From: Cladopsammia gracilis
Taxonomy: Eukaryota; Cnidaria; Anthozoa; Scleractinia; Dendrophylliidae
Assembly: GCA_022457155.1 (NCBI GenBank)
Contig: JAJGOT010000001.1
Location: forward strand, 4,352,001-4,416,000
Direction of reading: 5' to 3'
DNA length: 64,000 nucleotides
Part shown: positions 43,868 through 54,959 of the stretch, piece by piece
How the letters are laid out: each line of letters begins with the position of its first letter
Numbering within the stretch: the stretch's first letter is position 1
Program-made: the position numbers and the translations under genes
The notes under the pieces: generated by a model
The model's database searches: none
What the model was told of the DNA's origin: nothing
The model's input: the letters and a program-made list of their open reading frames with translations, nothing else

Positions 43868-44264
43868 CCCTTTCACTCCCAGAGTCAATTATGGAGACAT
43901 GTAATGCCGTCCTAGCTTGTTATTTGCTGTTTTAAGTATCCCAGGACATTAAGGAATGAGCGTTTTCTAAAAGAATTCAGTTGATTATTTTCCTAAACAG
44001 CAACAACGTACCAATATAATTCTCCTTACTACAATAACACACGTCACTGATAACGGTTTTCCGGACTGACTGAGACGCTGTTTTTATAATTTATCATACC
44101 TGTGGCATAAACGTTTTCGTTTATTTTTCATCCAACTTAATGGAGTAGATTTCAGTAAAATTTATGGCAAGTAACAAAATAATTAAAAAGAGAAATAAGA
44201 ATATATTAAGCATGCAGATAAAAACGAAGGAGACAAGTTGGCCTCCCTAGTGGCCGAAGCAGAA

Positions 44265-44460
44265 TTGTTCACATTGACAGCATGTCTTAAAATGAGGTGT
44301 CTAAAATCACGGCAAGTTTCGTTTGCGAAATAACAGTTTTTAACTGTCACGTTGACAGCATGTCTTAAAATCACGGTTTCGTTTGCAAAATAACAGTTTT
44401 TAACTGTCACGTTGACAGCATGTCTTAAAATCACGATTTCGTTTGCGAAATAGCAGTTTT
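44265..44460 (-). repeat. 60-bp triplication
   Basis: Three copies of a ~60-bp unit containing GTTGACAGCATGTCTTAAAA and TTTCGTTTGC-AAATA. The other g-core copies (50735, 57520, 61855) have one. The minus frame repeats HAVNVTVKNCYFANET as a result. Confidence 0.9.
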
Positions 44461-44896
44461 TAACTCAGCAGGGCAACGGCCATTAAAAAAAGGATGAATT
44501 CAACGACGTCACAACGAAGAAAACAGCAAAACAAGAGACTAAATTAAACACTACAGCCAAGAAGCGGCATATTTTTTCTAAAACAGGAACGACCACAAAT
44601 TAAAAGGGTGTATGACTGGGAAAACTAGACCAAACGAAGCGGTATAACGAAGATTATAAGTAAAAAGGTGCTCATTAAACAAAAATGCGCGTAGCCATTT
44701 CGGCACAAACAAACAGAAACTGTCGGAGTAGCGAAGACCGCGGGAACCGACTAGTTTCTTTGACGAGGGATTTTAAATATTTAAATCTATTTAACTTACC
44801 TTAAGTCTGATTTTCGCAATAAGTAGACTAACAGCTCAACCGCTTCAGTAGCTGTAGATATAAAATCAATTAACTTCTTGCGTGCAACTTAAATTC

Positions 44897-45047
44897 TATA
44901 TTAATATTAATATTAATATTTTATTAATAATTATAATAATTAATATTAATATTATAATAATTAATATTAATATTATAATAATTAATATTAATATTATAAT
45001 AATTAATATTAATATTATAATAATTAATATTAATATTAATATTAATT
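44897..45047 (+). repeat. ATTAAT-rich 21-bp satellite
   Basis: About five copies of a 21-bp TTAATATTAATATTATAATAA unit within longer ATT/AAT runs. The same place in the other g-core copies has only short TTAATATTAATATT runs. Confidence 0.9.
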
Positions 45048-45348
45048 ACTTTAGGGCTAGGAACTACTTGTTTTGTGAGTCTGTTGTTGACCACCTTTTG
45101 AGGAAATTCAATGAAGCAAAATTAGAATCATCTAACCACCAACGAAACATTAGGCAAAATAACCTAAAAATTTATAATTTCAAATTATGTGTCTTTCTTT
45201 ACCACCCATTTAGAGTAGCACTTAGCTATTTGCCAAGCGGAGTAAATGTAAATTATTGACGGCACCATTTGTTTTTCAATATTTTACTCAGGATCAAATT
45301 GGAATTTTATGTGAATTTTCATCTTTAGCACTCTTGGGAGTTAAAGGA

Positions 45349-46234
45349 TTAAGCTTACCTTAAATTTGGTTTATTTAATAAGCAGATTTACAAAAAGCAT
45401 CCGTCTGTTTTCTAAGCAATCTGTTTCTTTTTGCCACAACAGCTAAACTCGAAGAACAGAACTAAACTAAACTCGATTAATTTATCTGTTCGCCCAAGCG
45501 AATTAAATATATATCCTGTTTCCATAGACTCTGACTTGTTATAAAAAAATTTTAATGTAACTGTTAATCAAACAACAAGCCGGGGAAAATAATTTAATTT
45601 TCAGACGACAAACATTCGTTATTTAAAAACAATTGAGGACTTACCTAGTTTTGAGGTATTGTTTAAATATTATAAGCAGCTTCGGCAGATGGCCAAGAAA
45701 ACGAGCACTGTAATAAAGGTGTCACACGCCAAACACTCAACAGTCATCATCCAAATGAAGTATTATTGACAGTTATCATCCAATATTATTTTTACAATAA
45801 CTGTGTGAATTCCCGCGCGCTGATTGGCTCATTTCTATGGTCGATGAGAGTATAGACCATGAAAGGACGAAACAGGTAACGCAAACTTTTGGCGCTACGG
45901 GTTCTTCAAACAGTGAAAAATGCACTTAAAACTGTAATTCTTCAATGAAAAGAATGCTCTCTTGTCAGTTAAATTTAATTTACAATCAGCTAAACTTGCC
46001 TGGAATTAAGTGCGAAGCAAAAAGGACAAAAAACTTGACGTAGTTTCACGGGAAAATCCACGGAATCAGTCGCCGGCGCCCCGAAAGAACTAAAACTGAG
46101 CCGAAAACAACTTGGAGCAAAGATTCATCTGATTATTCGAAGATATTTCAAATTGGAAAAAGGTTAGCTTTGTAAACTGTGCCTGGTAATTTTATATTTG
46201 ACTTTGTGTGAGGTTATTGTGCTCTATTTTGCGA
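45349..46234. other. Unassigned region with recurrent 29-46 kb unit
   Basis: 45353-45560 matches the recurrent unit (CTTACCTTAAATTTGGTTTA, TGCCACAACAGCTAAACTCG). 45800-46230 contains CGCGCTGATTGGCTCATTTC and AGTATAGACCATGAAA, which look like part of a dispersed repeat, but its ends are not defined. Confidence 0.45.
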
Positions 46235-46564
46235 TTATCGCCGAGCGCGGTTCTCTAAAATTTGCCGAATAACGGCACCTTGTTTTGCTGTGTAAAAATT
46301 TATATTAAAAGATTCTAGCGATGATTTAAGCTGAAGATAATTTTTGTGTGAGCCTTTTTCGTTACATAATTTATTCACATAAAAAGTTAAGGCTTTAATT
46401 ATTCCCCACGCAAAAACATTTTGCAGCAGTTTGTCAGTGTTACGTTGTTTACCTTGATTTTCTAAAATGATTCCCGCAAACTCGTTCGCTCGACGCTCGC
46501 AGTTATTCAAGTTTGTTAAATCGACCAGCTTTTCAAGAAACGAGATGTATCTCACTAAGATTTT
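46235..46564 (-). other. Unidentified open frame, C-terminal ~100 codons
   Basis: The open frame of 157 codons runs from 46708, but its first ~55 codons are antisense to repeat U. The remainder reads like a real protein (CERRANEFAGIILENQGKQ, then TDKLLQNVFAWGIIKAL, ending ILENRARR) and has an even, charged composition. I do not recognise the family; a transposon or recombinase fragment is possible. Confidence 0.2.
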
Positions 46565-46935
46565 TTTTTGCAAATCGTTTTGCGAAAGAAGATTGTTTCG
46601 TCGCAAAGTTCTTGACGAGAAAAGGGTCTTACGATTAACAGACTTTTCATGTGTGACTTTTTTATTTTGCCCTATGGGCATCCGTTTATTCACATTTTCA
46701 CACGCCAAACATTCGTTATTTAAAAGTTATGACCTATCCCAAAGTTTTAAGACTATTTTTTTGCGAAAAGTTTCACGAAAAAAGGGTTGTTTCGACGTAA
46801 AGTTGTTAACGAGAAAATGTTCTTACCATTAATAGACATTTCATGTGTGAATAACCGATGCGGTGGGGTGAGATATCTATTTTGCCCTATGGACATCCGT
46901 TTATGGTTATTAAAAATAGTTTTTAGGTGGCTCGA
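46515..46935. repeat. Family U, two further units
   Basis: 46515-46735 and 46745-46935 repeat the unit described at 42955, including GATTGTTTCGTCGCAAAGTT and TTTTGCCCTATGG(G/A)CATCCG. Confidence 0.75.
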
Positions 46936-47689
46936 CTGGATTTTTTGGGGGCGATACCTCCCAAATTTGAGCATCAACTACGACGCCATTAACAATGCTA
47001 TGGAAAAACGGTCACAGCTGTTTTCAATAAAGATGAAAATTTGTTAAGACCAGTGTTATATCAACATTGGGGTTGCCATAGCAACGCAAGACGCCGTGAT
47101 CTTTTTTACTTGCCGTCGTATTTCTCGGCACCATGAGGTTTTTACGGTAATCGCTTAATTGAGCTTGTACCTCCCAAAGCCGCCTCGTTTATGGCAAAGA
47201 TTGAACAAATTATATAAGAGCGTTTTAGAAATTTTTGGTGATAAAGTTTTTGGGATAATAAATACAGTGAAAAACATACTATCGACATAATTGGCTAATA
47301 TCTAAAGAAAACGATGCGCTTTGGGAATGCAGATTCATCTCATAGTAGTTTGATTCCATCTGAGATCGTGTGTAAAAAACTGAGGGGATTCCTTTGGCCG
47401 ATTGCGAGAAAGAAAGATTTGATTAGTGTGCGTTCAGCTGCTCTTGTTGCCTTTTTTGTATGTAATTTGGTCTACGCCTATAAATGTGGTGATAATTTCA
47501 GTGGAAACCGCTTGATAAATATTTTTTAAAATTTGACAATCTCGAGATAAATCATCAATTTATATGGCCTGCAAGTTTCAAGGACATTGAAATTATGTTA
47601 GGCAATAAAATAGGGCCTCCAATGTACCAATTCTTTTACCGCAGATTTTGTGTTTACAAGTGAGCGTCCTCATTATTCATGGCTATTGT
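46936..47689. other. Unassigned spacer
   Basis: No gene supported; it carries the palindromic GTTGCCATAGCAAC at 47072-47085. The frame at 47314-47529 has no known product. Confidence 0.45.
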
Positions 47690-47757
47690 TTTCACGTTTC
47701 ATATGCACGTGCACAACTGAAGCAAAAAAAATCATTTGCATCGAATAGAACGCTCGA

Positions 47758-47944
47758 TTGCTTTTGGAAATGTTTTTTGATTCGGAGAGGGGAAAACCGG
47801 AGTACCTGAAGAATAACTCTCGGAGCAAGGCTAAGAACCAACAACAAACTGAACCCACATATGACGTCGCCTCCGGGAATCGAACCCGTGCCGCATTTTC
47901 TCTTCAATGGTCGTCTGTTTATCGTACGACCGCTTTGGCTCCTT
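47758..47944 (-). mobile_element. tRNA-derived SINE, copy 1
   Basis: On the minus strand it starts AGGAGCCAAAGCGGTC (A-box-like), has CGGGTTCGATTCCCGG (B box, 47871-47886), and continues with TTGTTGTTGGTTCTTAGCCT and GTACTCCGGTTTTCCCCTCT, a conserved body I recognise from coral and other invertebrate SINEs. The RNA polymerase III promoter boxes are intact. A homologous copy is at 55450-55635. Confidence 0.8.
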
Positions 47945-47948
47945 AGGC

Positions 47949-48020
47949 CAAAAATCTATTGTTCTTGCTCATTTGCATTAGATTCGGCACATGTGAAGTT
48001 CGACGTTTGAACCGGGCCTT
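47949..48020. mobile_element. Half copy of hairpin MITE family H
   Basis: GTTCTTGCTCATTTGCATTA to GTTTGAACCGGGCCTTAGG equals the right arm of the complete element at 54651-54770. The left arm is missing beside the SINE. Confidence 0.8.
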
Positions 48021-48708
48021 AGGAGACGCCAATGAAGAAGACATATGGGAAGTGCTCACTTGAGAGCGGTTTCACTGGTTGCCTCTGTGAGTCTAGGACA
48101 GTACATTTGGTTGTCCCTCATCATACAAGGGTAAAAATATTGCGAATATTCATCGCTATCACCGAAAAAAACCCCGGAGATTTTTGAAGGTTATGGGCGC
48201 ACTTGGAAAAATGATTTGTTGATAACGTAATAAAACTCTCGCAAAATTTGCCAAGTGCGACCCATGCCTTCAATAAAATAGAGTGTAATTCCCAAACGAT
48301 GGAAATTTCATTGTTTTAGTCACCAACATAGCCGCCGTGAAAACCATCTATAAACATGGCCTGAAGTGTCAGGAAATTAACATTCACCCAGGTTATGTTA
48401 TATTTAGTTTTGTCTAGCGCAATATTGCGAAATAATTTAAAAGTCAATTTCCATTGTTTGAGCAGAGTTAGTTGTCCTTAGCAGCTGTAGTTGTTTATAC
48501 TCTGTGTTTTTTTGTGTACCCACAAGCAATTGATTAATTTATCTGTTCGTCCATGCTGTAAAAATGATATTTTTTAGTTTTACTCTCACCCACCCGTTAA
48601 ATATTTATCAAATGTGGACGACATATCTGAAAATCACGTCAGTACCCCAGCAACTACAGATAAAAGAGCATGAGTTTTGTAAAGTATTCTCAAGAATGAA
48701 AGCTAAAA

Positions 48709-48914
48709 CTCTTTAACTTCCAAGTGTGCCAAAAATCAAAATTCAAGAAAAATGCCAAATTGCATTTTGTAACATATCGAAAAACAAATAGTACCATGCT
48801 AAAGTACTGCCAGAGAAGTTTCATTTGAATGGTCACATCATATGATTTCGTCTACGGACTTAAAAGTTAGAACTACACTACATGTCTTCATAAATGACTC
48901 TGGGAGTGTAAGGG
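48709..48914. mobile_element. piggyBac-like MITE family E, copy B
   Basis: Ends CTCTTTAACTTCCAAGTG and CACTCCCAGAG (right, reversed), right flank TTAA (48915-48918), left flank decayed to TAAA. Copies also at 56408-56605, 60275-60535 and, reversed, 55137-55292. Confidence 0.75.
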
Positions 48915-49293
48915 TTAAAAATATTATCAACAGAGAGAATAGTACAAACAGAATACTAAAAACGTCATACAGATACCACAGTGTGTTTTCTAATTTTGAA
49001 TTTTGTATTATACATTTTACTTTCTTTTACCGCCATAATCTCAAAGTATAAATTCACGTCCATATACTTTCGCTCCTATTTAGCCTATTTAACAAGCTTT
49101 GAGGTATTATTCTTTAAGGACTTAATACGCAGCTGTGGTAGAAAGCCAAGAAAACGACTGCTTGATCCCTGACGACAGTGAATTGAAAAAAAGTTTGTTG
49201 ATAATTAAACATTGCGTCAACTGAAATCCGCCTTTAGAACAAAAAGAGCTGGGAAAATTAATTTTCAAACGCCAAACATTCAGTTTTTTTTAA

Positions 49294-50089
49294 GATGGCT
49301 GAACACAGTTTGCACGCGCTCTTCAATTTCAGCTGCTTACGTGAGTCAGCACGTGCAGAGTTTTGAGAAAAACAAAGGTGGCGCCTACTATTCAGCGATC
49401 TTTTATTTTGCTCAGCGTGGATCGCGCAAGTGTTGTTTTTCGTCTTAAAATCGAACAATTTGTTGTTCGTAAAAATGTTTGTTGAATCAATAGATAAGTT
49501 AAAGAACCATTGAAGAAATACACTGCCTTTTTGGTCGTTTTTGTCTTTGGATCGAGAACCCAGTCAAATGCAACGCATGCGCAGTTGACCAAAAAATTGT
49601 GACTGGATATTTTAGCGACTTTCCTCGGAAATGTGCTGATTTCTACGGAACCACTCATTAGAATTTCACGAAATTTGGCACAATAATAGTTCCGAATATG
49701 CCGAACTCACCTGTCATCAGAATTTGAAATCTAACAGAGGATATTTTTACAAAACGCAATCATATTAAACCACAAATTACGTTAGATCCCTCAGTTAAAA
49801 TTACATGAGTCCAGTGTTAACATGCGAATATTTTTACGAGTTTACTGGAGACAAATGATGGACAAAATCTAACGACTAGATTTTCTGAAAATAAACGAAA
49901 CCAAATATTGCAGGCTGATTTACAATCCACCGTTAGGCCATGGTAACACCCTAAGAGCTCAACAAAAATATCAAAATATATAGCATGTTGCTTAATTATA
50001 TGCCTCACCAATTTTGGGCGTTCAGACGTTAGTAGTTTTAAAATGACAATGAATGACGTATAGGTACAGTGAAACTGTGTTCAGCCACC
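49294..50089. mobile_element. TTAA-flanked element T1, copy 2
   Basis: Ends GATGGCTGAACACAGTTT and the complement of GGTGGCTGAACACAGTTT, flanked by TTAA (49290-49293, 50090-50093). Very similar to 9068-9862. The matching sites in copies C (56948) and D (61222) are empty. No transposase. Confidence 0.95.
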
Positions 50090-51894
50090 TTAAAGTTATT
50101 GCATCCTAGTCTTAATATTATTGACCAGTTTTTTCGAGAATAACGATGACAACACATTCGTCCAGATGCCTTAAACGTAACATAGTCTAACTGTTTTAAA
50201 ACTCTTCAGTTTAATTAGAAAAAATATTTTAGCATAAAACTATTAATATTTTTGTTATTTGCCAGTTTAACAACCTTTGTAGCAAACGACGGTAAACTAT
50301 ATATTCGGGTTGACAAGTGGAAATCCGTTTCCGTTATGAAGGTCAAAACTGATTTCAACTGGTTAGATCCTAGTTTGAAGCACAAAGCGATCTTTTAAAT
50401 GTCTATTTTAGTCTATATGTAGATCTTTCAGACTACAAAATTTGAAGATTATTTTCCTAAAAAACAACAACAATGTAATTCGCCTTACTTCACACACCTG
50501 ACAACGGTTTTCCGGAATGACTAAAACATTGTTTTTTATCGTTTATCATACCTGTGGCATAGGAAAGTTTTCGTTTATTTTTCATCCAACTTAACGGAGT
50601 AGATTTCAGTAAAATTTATGGCAAGTAACAAAATAATTAAAAGAGACATAATTAAAAGAATAATATAAACATGCAGATAAAAACGAAGGAAACAAGTTTG
50701 CCTAGTGGGCGAAGCAGGATTGTTCACGCCGACAGCATGTCTTAAAATCGCGGTTTCGTTTGCGAGATAACAGCTTTTAACCCAGCAGGGCAACGACCAT
50801 AAAAAAGAAAAAAAAGCAAAACAAGAGACTAAGTTAAACACTACGAAAGGGATTATGACTGGGAAAACTAGACCAAACGAAGCGGTATAACGAAGATTAT
50901 AAGTAAAAAGGTGCCAATTAAACAAAAATGCGCATATCCATTTCGGCGCAAACAAACCAAAAGAAAATGTCGGAGTAATGAAGACGGCAGGAACCGACAA
51001 TTGATGGCCGATATCGCTCTTAATAAGAGTACATGTAGTGGTTTCTTTGACGAGGGATTTTAAATATTAAAATCTTTTCAACTTACCTTAAGTCTGGTTT
51101 TTGCAATAAGTAGACTAACAGCTCAACTGCTTCAGTAGCTGTTGAAATAAAATCAATTAACCTATTGCGTGCAACTTAAATTCCATTTTAATATTAATAT
51201 TAACTACTTGTTTTGTGAGTCTGTTATTGACGACCTTTTGGGGAAATTCAATGAATCCGAATTAGAATCATATAACTTACCGACGAAACCTGAGGAAAAT
51301 AACCTGAAATTTATGATAATATTTCAAACTATCTTTCTTTCTTTCTTTACAAGTAGCACTTAGCTATTTGCCAAGCGGAGTAAATGTCAATTATTGATGA
51401 CATGTAGAAGTAGTAAATTTAATTAGTTGAATGTTGTTGAAATATGTTAATTTTGTCGTGTTCGAACGAACATATTCAGTAAAGGAACATAATTTATTTT
51501 ATCGTTTTAAAAGTGTCATGTTCAGTTGATCGCGAAGCGAAGTTTATGGTTTTGTTTAATGCAAACAAAAGGCAGTTGGATTTAACTGATTGCGGAAAAA
51601 AAAAACGAACTGAAAGTAAATATAGATAACGAAGCTAAGCCTCCAGGCCAAATGCTAGATGTTTAAAGAATCTGAAAAGACCTCTTTATGTGTATGTTCA
51701 TGTTTTTTAAAAGTCGCTAAAAAGCTATCTTTTTGTTTACATAAATCGCAATCAAGTTTTTTTTCCCAAAAAATCATATCCCTTTTCCCAACTTGTTTCA
51801 ATTTCAAACATTACATGTATACGCTAAATGTTTTACTCAATTTACCAGGGCTCTCTGTCTCATCATCGCAGCGCACACAAAGTGAAAGCGTCTA

Positions 51895-52547
51895 CCTTAT
51901 TGGTACTAATTTTCGCGGGCACTTAATTTCGCGAAAAAAAGGTCGGCATATTTCGCGGGTCTTTATTTTCGCGATTTGGATGCAAAATTATTTTCTTAGG
52001 GAATTAATTTTCGCGAAAATGAAAAAAAAAGCAAAACACATTTTATTTCGAGAATTTTATTATTATTTTACACTTCTTAGCTTATTGCTGAAAATCATCA
52101 ACTCATAACAAAACCAAACTATAGAAACCGCATCGTGTACCATAGGCATAGTCAAAGACATTATCCTTATGCTTAACGTTCTTTGCAATTGTATAATTAT
52201 ACATATTTACATTGTAGCCGTGAATTAGACTAGAGCTATGTGTACCATTGGCATAAAGTTATTGAGCCTCTAATCAATTTCTAGGGCAAGCTCGGTGTCA
52301 GTGAACGCGGGGTGTATCTATGTTTATCATCTGTAGGCATGCCATAGAGCTTTTACACGTTATACACAATACGTAGACATGTGTTTCTTCATTAAATTGA
52401 GAAAACAAGTAATATATATAGGAGGTATTTAATTTCGCGACATTAAAGTTCGCGGGAATTTTTTTTCGCGTCGCTTTAAATTCGCGATTTTTTTTAAATC
52501 GCGAAAATCGCGAAATTAAAGCGACGCGAAAATTAGTACCAATAAGG
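51895..52547. mobile_element. TA-target MITE with TTTCGCG repeats
   Basis: Ends CCTTATTGGTACTAATTTTC and complement, flanked by TA. The paralogous site in copy D (63260-63261) is empty with one TA, fixing the boundaries. The interior has many TTTCGCGA-type words in both orientations at both ends. No transposase. Confidence 0.95.
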
Positions 52548-53137
52548 TACGCAAATTACCTGAACAAAAACACATTATCTACTGCCATAAAAAATAACCC
52601 ACTCTCATGAAGAAGGAAAATGAAGATGAAAGCGTCTACACAAATTATCGGAACAAAAACATATCTCGTGTCATTAAAGAAAATGGCCCACTTGAAGAAA
52701 ATGAAAAATATATAATTTACTTATTCAAATTGGCGAAACCATAAATGAAATACAGAAAGAAACTGTCAAAAAATAAAATAAATTACGCTCGTGAAAAAGC
52801 AATATTGTCCAAAGAAAAGAACTTAATTCCGAAGAGGCAAACCGCATTCGATGACAACCGCCAGTGGGATAATAATTGTGAAGATGACGAATAACAGAAC
52901 GAAAACGTTTAAAGTAGTATTATATCAAACAGGACTGGAAGTGAAGAGAATTTCCAAACACCGAGAAGTGGGTTGAAAAAACGAGACGCAGCTGAGTATT
53001 TTTTAACCCACTTTGAAATGTTTGGATACCTGATGAAACACCCTTTCGAGTTTTTCATCCTGGTTTTTGATATAGCTTCTCAAAATGATCATTAAATACA
53101 GAGAAAACGAAGGAATGAAATCGCCAAAATCTATGCT

Positions 53138-53995
53138 AATGAGGATCGTGTTTCCAAACCACTGTCGCTAGGGTCATTACATACTAATTATGCCAATTAT
53201 ATGCTAATTAAGATCGGGTTTCCAAATCACACTTAAGATTTTCTTTGTTCAACCTTGATGTCATTTATAATTAATGACCTTTATTCAGTGTTATCAGGGC
53301 TAGGGGCATTATATGCTAATTATGCCAATTATATACTAATTAAGATCGGGTTTCCAAACCACCGTGACGCTTATGATTTTCTTTGTTCAAAACCTTGATG
53401 ATTTATTAATGGTCTTTATTCAGTGTTATCAGGGCTAGGGACATTATATGCTAATTATGCCAATTATATGCTAATTATACCAATTATATGCTAATTAAGA
53501 TCGGATTTCCAAACCACTGTCATGCTCATGATTTTCCTTGTTTAAACTTAATTGATGAATTATTAATGGCCTTTATTCAGCGTTATCAGGGCTAGGGACA
53601 TTATATGCTAATTATGCCAATTATATGCTAATTAAGATCAGGTTTCCAAACCACCGTCACGCTCATGATTTTCTTTGTTCAAACTTAATTGACGAATTAT
53701 TAATTGTCTTTATTCAGCGTTATCAGGGCTAGGGACATTATATGCTAATTATGCCAATTATATACTATTTAAGATCGGTTTCCAAGCCACCTTCACGCTT
53801 ATGATCTTCTTTGTTCAACCTTGATGAATTATTAATGGTCTTTATTCAGTGTTATCAGGGCTAGGGGCATTATATGCTAATTATGCCAATTATATATTAA
53901 TTAAGATCGGGTTTCCAAACCACCGTCACGCTCATGATTTCCTTTGTTCAACCTTGATGAATTATTAATGGTCTTTATTCAGTGTTATCAATGTT
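53138..53995 (+). repeat. ~135-bp AT-rich satellite
   Basis: About six tandem units of 133-156 bp containing TTATATGCTAATTATGCCAA, GATCGGGTTTCCAAACCAC, GTTATCAGGGCTAGG. Length variation comes from extra TTATATGCTAATTA words. Confidence 0.95.
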
Positions 53996-54000
53996 ATCAA

Positions 54001-54650
54001 TGTTCGCCACAAACTTTAATTTGTAGTCATGTTCAAGCCAATTATAGCTTCGGCTAAGAGAGTTTTACAATACTGTTTTCCCTTTGGAGACTTTAGTTAC
54101 TAAATGCAAATATTCGCAGAAATATTCAACTTGCCCTCGGGTAACGCAAAATATTCCTTTACAGGTAATATTCCTTTACAGAACTTCTTTTCTATACACA
54201 AAACAATTACCAGAGTAATTCCCTCGAGCTGTACTCAAAACCTCTGCATACCTTTTTTTTTTCGGTGAAGCATATTTTATTTAGAGCATTTCATATTCAC
54301 GAGTTGGCTCACAGGAGTCTTTGATTTATCTTCTCCTTCTTTTTGGAATACGTCAAACTGTTACAATATCGACCAATATCCTTCTTCGGCTGTCATAATT
54401 AAGTTTTGTTAACAATTACTGTACTATAGCACAGAAACTAGCCTCAAAATTTATTCAACCTGTCCCCGTGTGTCTCGGAAAAATCACTAAAAAACTAATT
54501 ATCGATGTTCTAAAAGCAATGTCATGTTTGAGTAAAGGTACCTAGAGTTCAAATTTGGCGCAGTTCTGAACAAAACTCAACGAAATCCCTGTGACCTTGC
54601 CCTTTTAAGGAAATTCACGCGGTCATAGACTTCGTTTCGGAGATAATTTA
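54001..54650. other. Unassigned spacer
   Basis: Non-repetitive, AT-rich; no gene seen. Confidence 0.5.
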
Positions 54651-54770
54651 GGCCCGGTTCAAACGTCGAACTTCACATGTGCCGAATCTAATGCAAATGA
54701 GTAAAATCTTTTGTTTTTGTTCATTTGCATTAGATTCGGCACATGTAAAGTTCGACGTTTGAACCGGGCC
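54651..54770. mobile_element. 120-bp hairpin MITE family H, complete copy
   Basis: An almost perfect hairpin: GGCCCGGTTCAAACGTCGAA...CATGTGCCGAATCTAATGCA and its complement, with a short T/A-rich loop. Flanked by TA on both sides. Confidence 0.9.
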
Positions 54771-54959
54771 TAAGATATTTGAAAGGCGATCCTAATTTTG
54801 AAAAATCGGTCTTCCTTACTCGTTGTGGCCTCAATGTCTGTTAATCTAAAAATATTGTAAATTAATCTCTTAAGTTGTTGACGAGAAAAGGTTCTTACCA
54901 TTAATAGACTTTTCATGTGTGAAAAACCGATGCGGTGGTGCCTTTTTTCATTTTGCCCT

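Larger units (their letters stand above)
43868..45348. mobile_element. piggyBac-like MITE (family E) split by another block
   Basis: TTAA at 43864-43867 and 45349-45352, with ends CCCTTTCACTCCCAGAGTC and, from the right, TCCTTTAACTCCCAAGAG. The first ~55 bp and the last ~85 bp match the ~200-bp family E element (e.g. 48709-48914) in reverse orientation. The middle (about 43975-45257) is unrelated to E and is homologous to the g-core at 50445-51400, 57240-58105 and 61570-62665. Family E was evidently split by, or joined around, the g-core. Confidence 0.7.
47690..54000. repeat. Tandem superunit, copy B
   Basis: Order of parts: SINE, block d (48120-48700), family E MITE, block f (48970-49280), T1 insertion, g-core (50445-51400), block h (51400-52900, with the MITE at 51895), then the ~135-bp satellite (53138-53995). 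Copies C (54960-58105) and D (58605-64000) repeat the order with different insertions. No conserved coding frame is seen in any block. Confidence 0.85.

Noticed and set aside
44882..45259. 125-codon frame starting MQLKFYINININ
   Set aside because: The first half is the ATTAAT satellite; the other g-core copies lack the frame.
47871..47944. A tRNA gene
   Set aside because: A and B boxes are present, but the acceptor and anticodon stems do not close as a tRNA, and the SINE body follows; it is a SINE head.
50575..51000. 141-codon hydrophobic minus-strand frame, partly shared with 62027-62236
   Set aside because: Sequence similarity is simply that of the duplicated g-core. Copy C has stops in the same frame, so no coding selection is indicated.
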